Assembly (NCBI GenBank): GCA_025024175.1
Contig: QCXZ01000137.1
Span: forward strand, 69,874,680-69,938,679
Origin: Rhyzopertha dominica
Lineage: Eukaryota; Arthropoda; Insecta; Coleoptera; Bostrichidae
DNA: 64,000 nt
Direction: 5' to 3'
The notes below the pieces were generated by a model. The model did no database searches. It saw only the letters and a program-made list of their open reading frames with translations, and had not been told where the DNA came from. Shown one piece after another: positions 1 through 12,300 of this stretch. Both the position numbers and the translations under genes were made by a program. How positions within the stretch are numbered: position 1 is the first letter of the stretch; the number at the start of each line of letters is the position of its first letter.

Positions 1-3000
1 CACCAACTAGTTACTCTGCTTCAAAATCTGCCATTTTATATAAAAAAATATTTAGGTAGTGCTTATAAACTCCAACACACTTTCAATATCGTTTTCAAAC
101 TCTTTTAGCTAAAAGAGGCTGTAAGACTCGAATTTGTGTCCGAGTATTCTTAATAAAAAATATATAATAAAATGTAATAAAAATCTACTAAATCCGTATA
201 CTCAACTGTAGCAAAATTTGAATTTCTAAAAATTTAGGGTTACAATACTGTATTCTCTTCGTTAAGACTAATTTTGACTAAATTTTGTAAGCATTCTATC
301 GTCAAAAACGGCTCCTACCTAAGTTTCGTTCGAAACGGGTTTAATAATGTTGTTTAAATCAATTAATAACTTGATAGTACCATAGATGTTAGTAGTTTAG
401 TTTTAAGTTAGAAATTACTATTTTATAACATCAATGAAATATTCAATAATTAAGCTAAATACCTAAAATAGGTCGTAAATTTCTAACTGTCGAATTGACT
501 ACACTAAGTCTTTGAAAATGGCTATAGATTGTGTACAGTTTGCTAGAAAAGCAACTTGTCATCAAACCGTTAAAGTTAAATGTAAAGTTAAGGTAAGAAA
601 TTAAATAAATAAATGAAATTAAATGCTCTATTCGCCCATAAGCTAGTTATAGTGTTCCATAAAAATACGAAAATAAGTTTGAAAATGCCGATAATTTGAC
701 TAAGTAAAATTAAAAAAAAACTCCCTGTATAAACTTTGTGATAAATTAGGTCAGATCTCCCTATGTCCGCACAGAAATTTTGTAAAAAAAGCCTTAAAAC
801 ATTATAAGAAGAAATGTAATTAACCGTTACCGTTATTTAGAAACAAAAACTGAAACGAAAAGTCGTTTTTGCATGTAAAAAAGTGATTAATTCTACAAAA
901 AATTTAACGTCACGCGCCCACTAAACATTTTTTTTACATTTTTAACAATAAAGCCATAGTTGAAAACCAGATTACTAAATGCACACCCTGTGTATAAAAA
1001 ATAGCTAGCAGTTTACGACATGAATTTATGTGTCCAAAGTGAATAAATAATAGATGTATAGACTGACTTTAAAATTTATACATGCAAGGTAAATTCGGAA
1101 AAACACACTTGAAAATTCTTGCATACGTAAACTGAAATATTCGAATACAACACATGTGTAGATAGTGCAGGATTTATTTACTAGGTCAAATATTTTTATA
1201 TTAACTGACAATTTTACTTAATTTTTCAATTTGCTGCTAATGGTACTAAAAGATAACCACTTTTTGAATATAATGCAGGAGCAAAAATACCCGAAGTTGC
1301 TAGGAATATCTACGAAATTACCAAGCAGAACGACGCGATAAAGTTATTATGTACTACGAAACTATCATCAGTCTCATACAACAAATTTAACTAATTTATA
1401 AGCTAGGTTGAGAGACCAGGTCTAATGCCAAAAGATTTTCGTATGTTTTTCCAATATTAGAAATTTTCCGCTGCAAACACAATTTCCAGTAAGCAAGAGG
1501 TTACCCAAAGTTAGCACACTATCGTAAACAATGAAGCAGAATAAAAGGAACGGCTAGAAATTGTGCATCATCCTGACAGGCTTCCTCATAAACTGTATTT
1601 TCAGCAGGTTAAAGCTAATAATTTAGAGCAACCGCCGCTTAAGGGGTTTTAGTCCCACCCAAGCGTCGCGTCATATACTTGGCTAACATGTATATGCCCT
1701 TCGCAATGCTACACCGTTTTATGAGACCTCGGGCACTCTAATAATTTCTATCCCGCATACACTTTCCGAACGAGAACCGCTTATAATTCGATGGATAAAT
1801 TCGGCAGCCTGCAAAATTGAAGTTAAAGCTTAATATTATGTAACATTTCCAGAATTTACATTTTCGTTTTATCAGAGAGACGGATTACCCCCGGCGCGGC
1901 GGTCTAAATGCTACTAATTGCGCCGTAGGTAGCCAAGTGTCAGGGATTAGCGATATAACTTCAGGGATTGGGAATATTTCGACCTTTCAATGAATATCTC
2001 AAATATAGCGCGCAATGGTAGCATCGAGATCTTCCTAAAGCTCACTACAACGGTTAAACAGTATTTTACTGAAATGTTCTTATTTCGTAAATATAGTACC
2101 TTATTTTCACAACTTACATATGTTCCAAATAATTATTTATTTCTCTGATAATCTACACTTTTATATTTACACTTATTACAAAGTGGACCATTATCATTTG
2201 GAATGCACGTGCTTGTCAAGGGTACAGTTCCTGAACTGATGCTGAGAGCTGCAATGGCTGATATTTCTAAAAGATGATAAAATGAATAACGATCATGGGG
2301 ATGAATCAATTTTTTTGGCGAATTAAATGTTGCCTTAGCCCACAATGACACCAGCAATCTTCAAAATTCTGCATCTGTGATAAGCAGAAAAGCATTCTTT
2401 CTCAATTGTTATCTTGTTCGCAGTCCACTCTCATAGGAAAGTATACCATTCCCCCAAGATAACCCCAGCCCTCCGATTTCGAAATCAGTTTATTAGCGAA
2501 TATTTCATTTTCAATAAAAACTACTGACCATCTTTTTTACGAGCTGTCGCACCATATTGCTGATATCAAACATTAGGTACTTGATAGCAGCTTGATAGCT
2601 TAAATCATATCGTCAAGAAGTGCTCAAGAATACCAATAATCTAAAACGAATAAATTTCGTCTTAAACAGTGCATTTTGACTGCATATTTCCAGAGATACA
2701 GAATGGATACGATGTACCGCTACAACAAAATGTGTCAGTTCATCATTTTGCTGGAACCAAATGTCTGCTTATGGACAATTGTGATAATTGACTAAGGCGT
2801 TTAAATAAAAATTGCTTCGTCGAAAAACAGAATATTCGTATCGTAAAACTGTGCAACAAGTCAACCACCATAACAGTAGATTGTGCGATAGGAGATGTGT
2901 TTCGGTGTGACAAACTTTCTGATGGCTACAGGGTCTTTCATCATTAACATTTGCATTCGTTCAGTGTCTGTTACACGCACCGTTTTAATTAAATTACTTG

Positions 3001-3100
3001 TTCGAGAATTGTCACCGTAAATATTATGTTTGAGAATTGTTACTGTCAATGCCGTATTTCTACTCAGTCAGCTTTTGATTGTAATGGTGTACTTGTAATA
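1..3100. other. Non-coding DNA upstream of kinase exon, no gene recognised
   Basis: AT-rich sequence lying upstream of the first visible kinase exon, presumably an intron of that gene. Short open frames on the - strand around 2133-2357 and 2861-3049 were read but match no family I recognise; the second has a protein-like composition and might be an unidentified transposon relic. No RNA gene or clear inverted repeat was seen. Confidence 0.5.
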
Positions 3101-3149
3101 AGCATGTTTTTGATAACTTTAGCATTACTTCAGACTGGACCAATCACTT

Positions 3150-3780
3150 GTTGAATAATTTAAAAAGAAATGTGCAAAAACGCGATTGGCATCAAAAGAT
3201 AAAAAGTTATCATCTGTAGATTCCAGCATCTGTAGATTCTGAATTCTTTCAGTTTAACTTTTTGTCTATCGATACAAATGCTAGGCGACATTTTCGTTAT
3301 TTTTGAAATTCTCTTCCTTAATTCAAAATATTCAAAAAGTGCTTACAGCACTGGGAAGGAACATAAATTACCAGTAGGTTTAACCAACGTTATCTATCGA
3401 AGAATTCTTTTGGCACATATTACGGATCTACTATAAATGCGTCAAATTGTAAACTGACTGATCACCCATTTGCTTGCCTACTTCTCTATTTAATCTTTTG
3501 TACATCATTCTATGCACGTGTTGAATAACCATTGTTCCAATTGTGTTCCTTATTGTTGATCTTTTTATGCCAAATGATTTAACAGTTGATATCCTTGAAT
3601 ACTAAGGCCGTGAAAGACACAAAAAGTGCATATGGCTGTATGAAGGAAAAAGGCTTTGATGACAGACTGCTCTGTTTCAATCGTCTCAAATAAAGCACTT
3701 TTTAAACCTTAAATTTTAGCGTTTTTCTGAAATTTTGCAAATGACCATTATTATATATTTTTTGTTGCTTCATCCACACT
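3150..3780 (+). repeat. Dispersed repeat shared with the Foldback intron
   Basis: This stretch resembles, in the same order and orientation, the sequence inside the intron of the Foldback transposase (about 46690-47290 and again 54090-54690). Shared landmarks are TCTGTAGATTC, CTTCCTTAATTCAA, GAAGGAACATA, TTTTTATGCCAAAT and GATTGCTCTGTTT-like blocks. Similarity is patchy and diverged, so this is an old copy either of a repeat that also inserted in the Foldback intron, or of a related Foldback internal region. Confidence 0.55.
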
Positions 3781-5047
3781 TGGTGTAACACTTTTACTAA
3801 CTATAAACTACAACCTTCAGATAATCTTTAGCAACAATATTCCTTTAGAAACTTTATAACAAAACACAACATAGTGGGCTGCTGTTCAGATTAGTTTGCC
3901 ACAGAGACGAGTGAATGATGTCGTATTGCCACTAGATGGCATGGTGTCAGCCACATTGTAATTCTCGCATTTAGAAATTTAACGTTTACGGAAATTCAGA
4001 TCTCTTCAAATGAATATTGAAACTGTTCTCAAAACCATAAATCAAATTAAAAGTACTTCCTGACAATCACTTGCGAACATGGTCATACAAACAATTTTCT
4101 TTCCATCACAATGGAAGATGGGTATACCCTTAACAGAAACTTAGCAACTAGCCTTAACGACTTGCGGAGTATCTGTATTTGGCTAACTTTACCCTAGGTA
4201 ATGTATGTACTCATAAATGGATGTATCGTTATTACGTGTTAAAATGATAGTACAAGACGGTCGTAATATTGTTAAACTGTTCTAGAACACTTCTCCAAAA
4301 AAAAAAACGTAAGTTTTTTAATCAACTACTCGCACTTGTCGAATTTAATGTCCCTCAAGGTTCTATGTAAGGACTTCTTACATGTGCATCTTCTTATGGT
4401 TCATTTGGCAAGCAGCTGAGATCATTAACATTGTTACGCAGAACCCTTAGGTTTTTGTATGACACCAAAAAAACCTGAAAATTGGGGTTTCAGATTAAGA
4501 TATGTGTATGAATAAAAGAAGTTTAATAATATTTGGAATAATGAACTCGTATGAGCAGCTGTACTTGAATAGTGCTTCACATGCCAAATTTAGAATGAGT
4601 TTGTTGATAACTTAAAGCGGTATTATGTTAGATTGCCAGCTGGGGCATTTAATGTTAAAGCAAGGAATTATATGTATATATTTAGGTACTTTTGTATTAT
4701 GTGTATTCGGTACATATTGTGGAGCATTTTATCTTTTCATCTCATTTCTATAGAATAAGTACCATGAACTACAGTTGTTTCACGTCTTTAAGATGTTTAA
4801 ATTAATATTCATAATAGTGATAGCGATAAAGTGATAAAGTGATAGGTTAAACTTAGTATAAAATAAGTCTCACTGTATGTGAACTTGCAAGGATGTCTCT
4901 ATGATATCAAATAAAACTGTTAAAATAAAATTCAGCACTCTGAACTGTTTGCAAAATACACCAGTAGGAATGCTTAATATAAATACTTGAAGCACTAGAG
5001 CGAGAACCCCTTTTTAGAGGTTTTTAAAAGTTTACTATACTTCTCTT
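3781..5047. other. Non-coding, nothing recognised
   Basis: AT-rich intronic sequence without a credible reading frame, RNA gene or clear repeat. A short tandem of the type GTGATA occurs near 4818-4845. Confidence 0.5.
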
Positions 5048-5212
5048 CCGGGCTGGTTCCCACGTTGGTTATTAGACCTTGACGTTTCGACACTCATGTC
5101 GGTGTCTTCCTTAGAAGTAGCTCTGAAACTGTTTCAGAGCTACTTCTGAGGAAGACACCGACATGAGTGTCGAAACGTCAAGGTCTAATAACCAACGTGG
5201 GAACCAGCCCGG
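5048..5212. repeat. Near-perfect 165-bp palindrome (hairpin)
   Basis: The left arm runs from CCGGGCTGGTTCCCACG at 5048 to about 5130. The right arm is its reverse complement, ending with CGTGGGAACCAGCCCGG at 5212, with almost no loop. I see only one or two mismatches (CCTTAGAAG against CTTCTGAGG). Such a structure is typical of a snap-back MITE or a collapsed transposon end. It lies about 160 bp upstream of a kinase exon, in the intron. Confidence 0.85.
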
Positions 5213-5369
5213 AAAACAACATGTCATCGACAACAACCACGGAAGCCTTCAAACCAAAATACTATAAATCTCACCCGAAAAGAAATTCTGAAGATTTTCT
5301 TGCAGCGTGCTTATGTGAAGCCACAGTAAAAAGCACTTGGTAGCCATTTCATGTTTATTCTGTTTTCAG

Positions 5370-5704
5370 GAAGTGGCGATGTATCCGTAGTGGCAGTGAA
5401 AACCTTGAAAGAAAACGCTTCCGAGAAGGAACGCGCTGACCTCTTGTCAGAGCTGCAGGTGATGAAGATGCTGGAACCGCACCCCAACGTGGTCAGGCTG
5501 CTCGGCTGTTGCACCGAGAAGGAACCGATATTCCTAATAATGGAGTACATCACCAAGGGAAAGCTACAAAGTTATCTTCGAAATTCGCGTGCGGAGAGGT
5601 ATTATAATAACATGCATGGACAGAGCAAGTCCCTGACGTCTAGGGACTTAACTTCGTTTGTGTACCAGGTCGCTAAGGGGATGGAATTCCTCTCGGCTAA
5701 TGGG
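5370..5704 (+). CDS. Cad96Ca: Receptor tyrosine kinase exon, N-lobe (Cad96Ca-like)
   Basis: This exon encodes the N-lobe of a receptor tyrosine kinase domain. Visible motifs are the beta-3 lysine in VAVKTLKE, the alpha-C region SELQVMKML, the hinge IMEYITKGKLQSYLRNSR, and the alpha-E start TSFVYQVAKGMEFLSANG. The hinge followed by an insert with YYNNMHGQSKSLTSRDL is what I know from insect Cad96Ca (stitcher), a cadherin-domain receptor kinase implicated in epidermal wound response. It also resembles FGFR/RET kinases, to which the family is related. The acceptor is TTTTCAG before 5370 and the donor GGG|GTAAGT after 5704. The exon enters with two bases of a split codon and leaves in phase 0. 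The glycine-rich loop must lie in an upstream exon outside the window. An in-frame ATG at 5351 is intronic. Confidence 0.85.
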
Positions 5705-8700
5705 GTAAGTCGAAGCGGATTGATTCTGTTTTAAATACGGGGCAATGTTGCCCTGTCTGGTCATACAGATGAAATCTGCTATATCAGCAAAAATATTAAA
5801 CTGCCCGCTTTGTTTTTCTTATTTTATGCTTCATTATAATCCATTTTGACCTTCTACGTCATTTTTACATTTTTAAAGTAGCATAGAGGTAGTACTCACT
5901 TTGAGCGATATCTGGACTATAGGAATGTGATACATATTTTGAAACCATCTTAACGCATTGCCGGTTCTCAAATTGAACATTGTGTATTTGTGCAGCATGA
6001 GCTCGTATCCTGTTAGGTTTTCAACCACCACTTTTCGTATATTTTGTTGTAATTTGAGTAAAAACTCTAAAAGATGATATAACCTTGTTATTATGTCGGT
6101 TCTGTGTTCAAGAAATACATCCCAGGATAGATAAAATTTTGCCCAATTTTCCGACCTTAATACACATTGTCTTTTTTTCTTCTTCAATCTCTACACGTTT
6201 TATAATATCACATTATGGTAGTATGTGAAGTTTCCATGCTTAAAGTGTATATATGTAGTGTATTGTATGCTTCACCGCGCTCTTTGTATTTCTCATAAAA
6301 CTTGCCAATAAGGACTTTAAGTTGTCTTTCAATCTTCTCATGATGTTACAAAAACTGCTTGTGGCACATGAATTTTGACTTTTACAATCAAATCGACAAA
6401 TAATGACCACGGAAGAAACATCTTCATGATTTTTTGTTTACGTATACTTTTAGGTTTCTTTAGATGATGGTTTAAAATTATTAAGGCAACTGCCTGTTCG
6501 TCGGTTTCTTTAGCGATGCTATAATAACACTAATTAAGGAAAGTCAACTAAAAATGTTGTTTGGATGTTGTGCTTGGTGCTACTGAAACTTCGTTAACCT
6601 TTTTCAAATTTTTGTTCTGACTTTATATCAAGGTTTGCTTGACTTTTATGAAATCATTGATTAATGGTACTGCAACTGTTCCTGGCCTAATTCCTCATTA
6701 GCATCCCAAGAATTTAAGCTATCTAGGCACGATCAAATTTACTGCTGGATACGATAACTATGCTGTGATAAATTCCTATGCTTATCGGTTTCCTGGCAAC
6801 GCCGCTATTGAGGAGCGCAGAGGGCACTCCCCAAAGTATTCCTCCTATTCTGTATTAAACGGGCCCACATGTGAGTTTAACGTAATACAAACTTTTTGGG
6901 GTTTACCTTTTAAGAAGGTTAAAGGCCTAAATTCATTGAAATCCACGACACCGTTGGTCGGGTGGGATTCAAAGACGATGACGCATCACGTTTGCCTTTA
7001 GGAATGTAAAGCACTAAGTATATCACTGTGTAGGATGTTACCTACTGTTTTTAAATTGGGAAAAGTAGGTGGTCTGTGACAGGTGAACCTTGTCTAATAC
7101 AAAGTGTACAAGCAAGGAGAAATAGCCATCGCCCTGACTATGACAGCGGACATCAGTGACAAATCTGGCTGTTTAGTTTCACTGGTTGGCTCGTTTAATT
7201 TGTTGAGGATAAGATCATTTGTACACAAAAAATGACTCAAAATACATGTTCTTCCACTGCCTTCAAGGTTTCTGTAATCGTTTAAAATCTCTTCCTTCAA
7301 GACAAGCTCTTATGTAATACCTATGGATTTTAATATTAATAAAGTATATTACAGTTTTAATTAAAATTAAAACAAAATATCCTGGAACTCACCCATATTT
7401 TAAAACAATGTGGAACAAGTCGTCCTATTTTGAGATGTCATTTTTCTTAGAAAAACATTTGACGGGTTTGAAGACTACGATATGTTTACACTTACTTGGA
7501 CAAAGTACAGAATCAGTAATGACAATCTCATTTGTAGCTTAGTTGAAAATTTTAATTCTTTTCTCGTACGGAGTAATAACTTCGAGCATTTTTTAAACTT
7601 ACACTTAATATTTGACGAATCAGATAGAGATACAACGGTAAAACGATCATAATTGAGTGTGAGGTGAACGAATCGTTCCTATTGGTCCAAAGCATTTTTC
7701 TTAAACAATCGTAGTGTCGCGTCAAGCAAGCTAAATCTGAACAACTGAGTACAAAAAAGAATATTTAATCACTCTTTCTGTAAAATACTGATAGTTCGAA
7801 TAAGAAATGAGATTCTTCCACTAAATGTGAACTGGAAAAATTAAAAAAAAAACTTAAACTTGAAATTATTGTAATAAAATAGTATATGGAAATTACGCTA
7901 TTTCTAAATAAGGCCAAAATAGTAGGGTCATGTCATAATTCCTGCACATATCAAGCTGGCGCTGAACTGGCGAAGGTGAAAAAACCAGTGACGTCAAATT
8001 ATAAAAGGCTGTCATTACTACTGCTTGAAAAATTTATGAGAAACGAACAGAATTAACAAAATTTATCCCTTTGCTGCAAGATATTGTTAAAATTTATCCA
8101 TGTATGCACTAAAACCAAACATTTTGCTACATACATGCTTTTAAGTATAACAAAGATTGAATACCTCGGCGCTAGGACACTGCAAAACAGCCTGTATATA
8201 ACAAACTTTTATTTTTATCTTTGTTGTCGGTTGATTAAAGATCCTTTTCTTTTAAATGTGTGCCATATTTTCTCTTCTCTTTCTCGTCTTCAGAGGCTTT
8301 TGTACAAAAGGTTCACACATTCTGCACATTCATCATTTTTGGGATAAAAACGAAATACTGAATTTGTCACTGAAAATTCTACTAATAATAAGTTAATGCT
8401 TGATACCATCTCTCCACCAGCAACTGTAGCCGTATTTTCTAATCTAAATGCAGATTTGATGCACAGATTTCCTAATTGGCAAGTCTCTATATGGGTTCTA
8501 ACACTTTTTAGGTGTAGTTGAGGTGGTACATATTTCGTATCCTAGCATGGTAGCATGTGAAGCATAACTAGTATTATTTCATGCTTGCAAGCCAAAAAAA
8601 TTTCTATTAAAAATAAGAAGTTATAGACTGTCTGAGTGTGAAACTTCGTTAAGTACGACAAATGACTTGATAATAAATAAACTATTTAGGTTCAAATCCC

Positions 8701-9045
8701 TATAAAATAGAGGTTAAGAAAATTACAATCTTGGCTTAAAATGGATTCTGCGATCGTGAATGGTGACCTGTTCGTCAGTTTTTAAATGTAAACGATGGAA
8801 GAGTAAAATTATAGATTCCAAACTAACTCTGCATTTAGCAAAGAAAAAGCACTAAATTCTAAAGGAAATCCTTTCTATACAGGGCACGGAGTATGTTTCG
8901 TACAGTTCCAGCAGTTTCTGTTTTATAGAGCGAAAAAATATAGTATGTATAGTTCATGTTTTGGTACTTTGGTAGTTGGGCATAATCTTTGCGGAAGTGA
9001 ACTACATACATATATAGGATGTTACATTAGCATTTAGCTCCAATA
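5705..9045. other. Kinase intron, nothing recognised
   Basis: The left part of the 4.6-kb intron between the first two kinase exons. Short open frames such as 5873-6187 (-), 6765-7001 (+) and 8084-8347 (+) have no start context, splice partner or recognisable domain. The segment 6720-7000 is less AT-rich than its surroundings and may be an old repeat, but I could not assign it. Confidence 0.5.
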
Positions 9046-9515
9046 TACAGGGTGATTCAAGAATAAGTGACAATATTTTGGTGATCTAGAGATATTCAAA
9101 TTTGAAATTCCGGAAATCATCTTAGCTACAGAAGGGCCTGATTTCAGATACATTTTCATTTTCTTACATTCACTGAGGGGTAGAAAACTTGAGGGTAGTT
9201 ACCATTTTCTTCTCAATAACTTTTCATCCCTGAGTGTTTTCAGGTTTCTGACCTAATTTTTGAAATCTATCATTCTTTTTGCACAAATTTTTTTTTTGTA
9301 TGTCGATAAGATTAGCTGTTCTCGAGATAAATGTGAATGTAAGAAAATGAAAATGTGTCTGAAATCAGGTCCTTCTATAGCTAAGATGATTCTAAGGGTT
9401 GTATCTCTGAAATGAAGCTTTTTAGGGTATAAGTCGACATGAGTTTTTTTTTGTTCAGAATTGTGCATACTACCATTTCCTAAACTATCGTCACTTCCTC
9501 CTGAATCACCCTCTA
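9046..9515. mobile_element. MITE with CAGGGTGATTCA ends
   Basis: Ends are inverted repeats: CAGGGTGATTCAAGAATAAGTGAC on the left and, reversed, GAGGGTGATTCAGGAGGAAGTGAC on the right, next to TA dinucleotides. A further inverted pair of about 60 bp lies inside (9113-9172 and 9332-9391, both containing the block TTTTCATTTTCTTACATTCAC or its complement). There is no transposase. TA flanks and size (about 470 bp) fit a non-autonomous Tc1/mariner-type element. Confidence 0.75.
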
Positions 9516-10276
9516 TAATAAAATCCTGAAATGCTGCGAACCTTCAATGGCAAATATAGTGTAAGTCTAAGCCTTTTAAAAATAAATAAAAATTCCGTAT
9601 CTGCAACAGTCCTTTAACATGTATTTATGGTTTCGTCATTTATTCATTTTTTTTTGTTTTCGATTTCTTAACCATTTTTAAATTAACTTCGTTATCGTCA
9701 CGCAGTATACTATGATTTCCTCATTCTTCTGCCTTTTCCCAAACAATCTTTTAGAATTACACGATTGTTTCCGAAAAGTGAATCACAAATACAGCTTTCG
9801 GGTTGGTGAACAAATAACTTCACGTTCACAGAAAATGTGTACTGCTCTTTCAGCACGCTTGAATGCAATTCGTACTGGTTGTTTTTCATATTGCTCACAT
9901 TATTGGTCTTTATAGAGCGCTGTATACATTCAATATTTGATCTCCCGCTCTATGAAAAACGCGCAACATAGTTTTTAATACTAGCTGTGAAGAACATTGA
10001 TCATCTGAGGTTTCTAATGTATCAGAAAAAGCTCCTTCGTTGGATAACCTTTTCGAAAACAAGGCAACCGGAACTAAAACTTTTAATTTCAAAATCTATT
10101 TCTCTAAAAAGCTGCATCTAAAAATTTACAGTTACAACCTTGAGAAGTGACTAAAACCGCTTTATAGTGACTAGACATCAACATCCCCTCGTAAAAGTTC
10201 TTAGTGAAGCGGCGAATTTGCTGCCATCGTGACCAACGCACGTATCCCCAAACTCAGTTGGACCTCTCTATTGCAG
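9516..10276. other. Kinase intron, nothing recognised
   Basis: Right part of the intron before the second kinase exon. Overlapping short frames at 9710-10092 on both strands show no domain or splice support. The acceptor CTCTATTGCAG closes the intron at 10276. Confidence 0.6.
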
Positions 10277-10558
10277 ATAATTCACCGAGATCTGGCCGCC
10301 AGGAACGTGCTGATTACAGAGGAACATACGTGCAAAGTGGCTGATTTCGGATTCGCACGTGACGTTATAGCATCTCATGTGTACGAAAGAAAGAGCGAAG
10401 GACGTCTGCCCATTAGATGGATGGCGCCCGAGTCCCTCTACGATAACATATTCTCTGTAAAATCCGACGTGTGGAGCTTCGGGGTGCTAATCTGGGAAGT
10501 GGTGACCTTGGGGAGCACGCCGTATCCGGGACTATCAGCGGCGGAAGTCATGAAGAAG
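10277..10558 (+). CDS. Cad96Ca: Receptor tyrosine kinase exon, catalytic core (Cad96Ca-like)
   Basis: Ninety-four codons, phase 0 at both ends (TATTGCAG|ATA, AAG|GTAAGT). The exon carries the catalytic loop HRDLAARN, which is the tyrosine-kinase rather than the Ser/Thr form. It also has the metal-binding DFG in KVADFGFARD, an activation loop with tyrosine in SHVYERKSEGRLP, the P+1/APE segment RWMAPESLYD, and the alpha-F region KSDVWSFGVLIWEVVTLG. All catalytic residues are intact, so the enzyme should be active and phosphorylate tyrosine on the cytoplasmic side of the membrane. It joins in frame to 5370-5704 upstream and, across 53 kb, to 63848 downstream. The invariant core with YPGLSAAEVMKK supports Cad96Ca over other receptor kinases. 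Confidence 0.88.
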
Positions 10559-10959
10559 GTAAGTGCATGCATTCCTCATGTGGGTTCGCGACAATATTTG
10601 TCACGCGGTGTATACAAGATGGACGACTGAAAAGAATACATGTATAGAGGAAAACACCCTAATTTAGGATAGTTTTTAGGATCACTATAAAATATGCAAT
10701 TAAACGAAATTAATCAAAAATTTTGTACTATCTCTTCAATTGTAATAATAGGTATGTAATACGTTGTTGCTAATGTAAATACAAAATGGACAGATTAGAC
10801 ACACAAAAGTATAAACATTAGTCTAAAATTTAAAAAATGGTATCCTAATTACGGATCGGGTACTTGAAATTGGGGAAACCTAAAACAATGAATTTTTTAA
10901 AATTAAAAGTAAACTGTTAAGACAAAAATCACAAACATGTTTTTTTGGTCACAGTTTGC
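10559..10959. other. Start of 53.3-kb kinase intron
   Basis: The intron begins with GTAAGTGC and ends with CTTTCAG at 63847. This first segment is AT-rich and holds nothing recognisable. The rest of the intron holds the antisense alpha-catenin-like gene and most of the transposons listed here. Confidence 0.6.
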
Positions 10960-12300
10960 ACAATTTTTATGAGACCACATATAACAAACACCGCATTTGA
11001 TCATTTTGCATCGTAAGAAAAAGATCATTGCAAAAGATACCCTGTATCATCATTTTCTTCATCGCTGACATCCATACATGAATCGTCATTTAAGACAATA
11101 TCTTTGGTAGTATCGGAATTGCTTTTTCCGACAATTCTTTATCTTTTCGCTTCTTTCCCTGGTTTGTCCTCTTGGTTTTTATTATCATTTTTTAATCTTT
11201 TTATTTTAAAGATTTTTCTCTATCTTGCTCTCGTAAACTAATCTCTAATCTATTTTTATAAGGTGTGCTCGTNATGACACAAGAGGAACCTAGACGAGAT
11301 TTGTTGGCGTTAGCAGATTGTGAAACTCCACTGCAGCCTATTGCCTTGAGCTTATAATTTCTGCCAGTACATAGCGTCTGTCTGTTCCTTCTGGAGTCCT
11401 GAAGAGGTGGTGGTCTTTCAGTAAAAAAAACTTTTCCGAAAATTTATGTTTATTGAAAGGAAACGTGCTTTCCAGTCATCGTTTGAAATTTCAATTTTCT
11501 CATAGGCAGTTATAAATTTAGCGATTAGGCAGGCGGTTATATTCCGACCAGAATTATCCTTTAACTACATATTAATATGTTAAGAATAATGTCCTAAACG
11601 GTGACATGAACGATAAATCCAACGCCAACGGTTGCATTTTGTTTGAGGTGTGAAATGACATATAATAATTACACTTTTTGCATGTGTTCGTTTAATAATA
11701 CCAACATTTCTTTTATGTGAGTAGTGACCGTCAAGAATAAATAAAACTGAAATTTGGTTTTACTTAATTTAAAAAATGCCGTGCCGATTGTACCTCGGAT
11801 CGATTAAATTTGTTTTAATATAGGTACTCTATATATTAACTAATAATCTAAATAAATAAAATCTCGCAAGAACTTTTGCGACCATAGCTAGATTGAAATC
11901 TTAGTCTTTATGGGTTAGACGCGTCTGATTTCGGAATAAGGTCGATGTTTCGCCTGCACTTGTAAGAGGCTTTATCAGGACAGGAGGAGTTTGGGATGTG
12001 GTACAAACCTAACGCCAAAAACACGTTCGAACTAAACCAAATCCCAAGTAGTTTTTTAGCGTTAGGTTTGTGCCAATTCAATTTCTTTTAGTAGAGCATG
12101 TTTCCTTCCAATTTTCATGGCTATCTGTCTTTCACATATTTTTCCAAAGTGGACTCCAAAAACTGTAAATGCATGAAACAGCATATTTCTTTTCCATTAC
12201 ATCTGTAGGTTGCTCCATATTATCAGGATCCCATTTTTTACTTTTACCTGTTACTTCAGTTCTTTTTCTCTGGAAAAAATGTTCAAAAAAAGTTTTTGGG
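10960..12300 (-). pseudogene. Degenerate pogo-like transposase
   Basis: Reading the - strand from about 12290 gives the start of a psq-type helix-turn-helix (GKSKKWDPDNMEQ), then WSPLWKNM and MKIGRKHALLKEIELAQ in broken frames. Further on (about 11780-11350) come the tail of a DDE_1 domain (GRNITACLIAKFITAYEKI), NDDWKARFLS and ERPPPLQDSRRNRQ. Order and wording fit Tigger/pogo elements of insects. Stops, frame breaks and an N at 11273 make it non-functional. A later insertion with ends like ACAAACCTAACGC / GCGTTAGGTTTGT splits it near 11850-12070. Confidence 0.6.
11990..12075. repeat. Short inverted repeat inside the pogo relic
   Basis: GTACAAACCTAACGCCAAAA near 12001 and TTAGCGTTAGGTTTGTGCC near 12057 are inverted copies separated by about 40 bp. 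They lie at the right edge of sequence that does not belong to the pogo frame, so they may mark a small insertion. Confidence 0.5.

Noticed and set aside
5131..5190. Hammerhead-ribozyme-like core CTGAGGA ... GACAC ... GTGTC ... GAAAC in the right arm of the palindrome
   Set aside because: An extra A interrupts the junction with stem II, no stem III or NUH cleavage site can be placed, and the arm is fully paired with its partner.
6765..7001. Retroelement-like coding block
   Set aside because: Composition differs from its neighbours, but no reverse transcriptase, integrase or LTR motif can be read in any frame.
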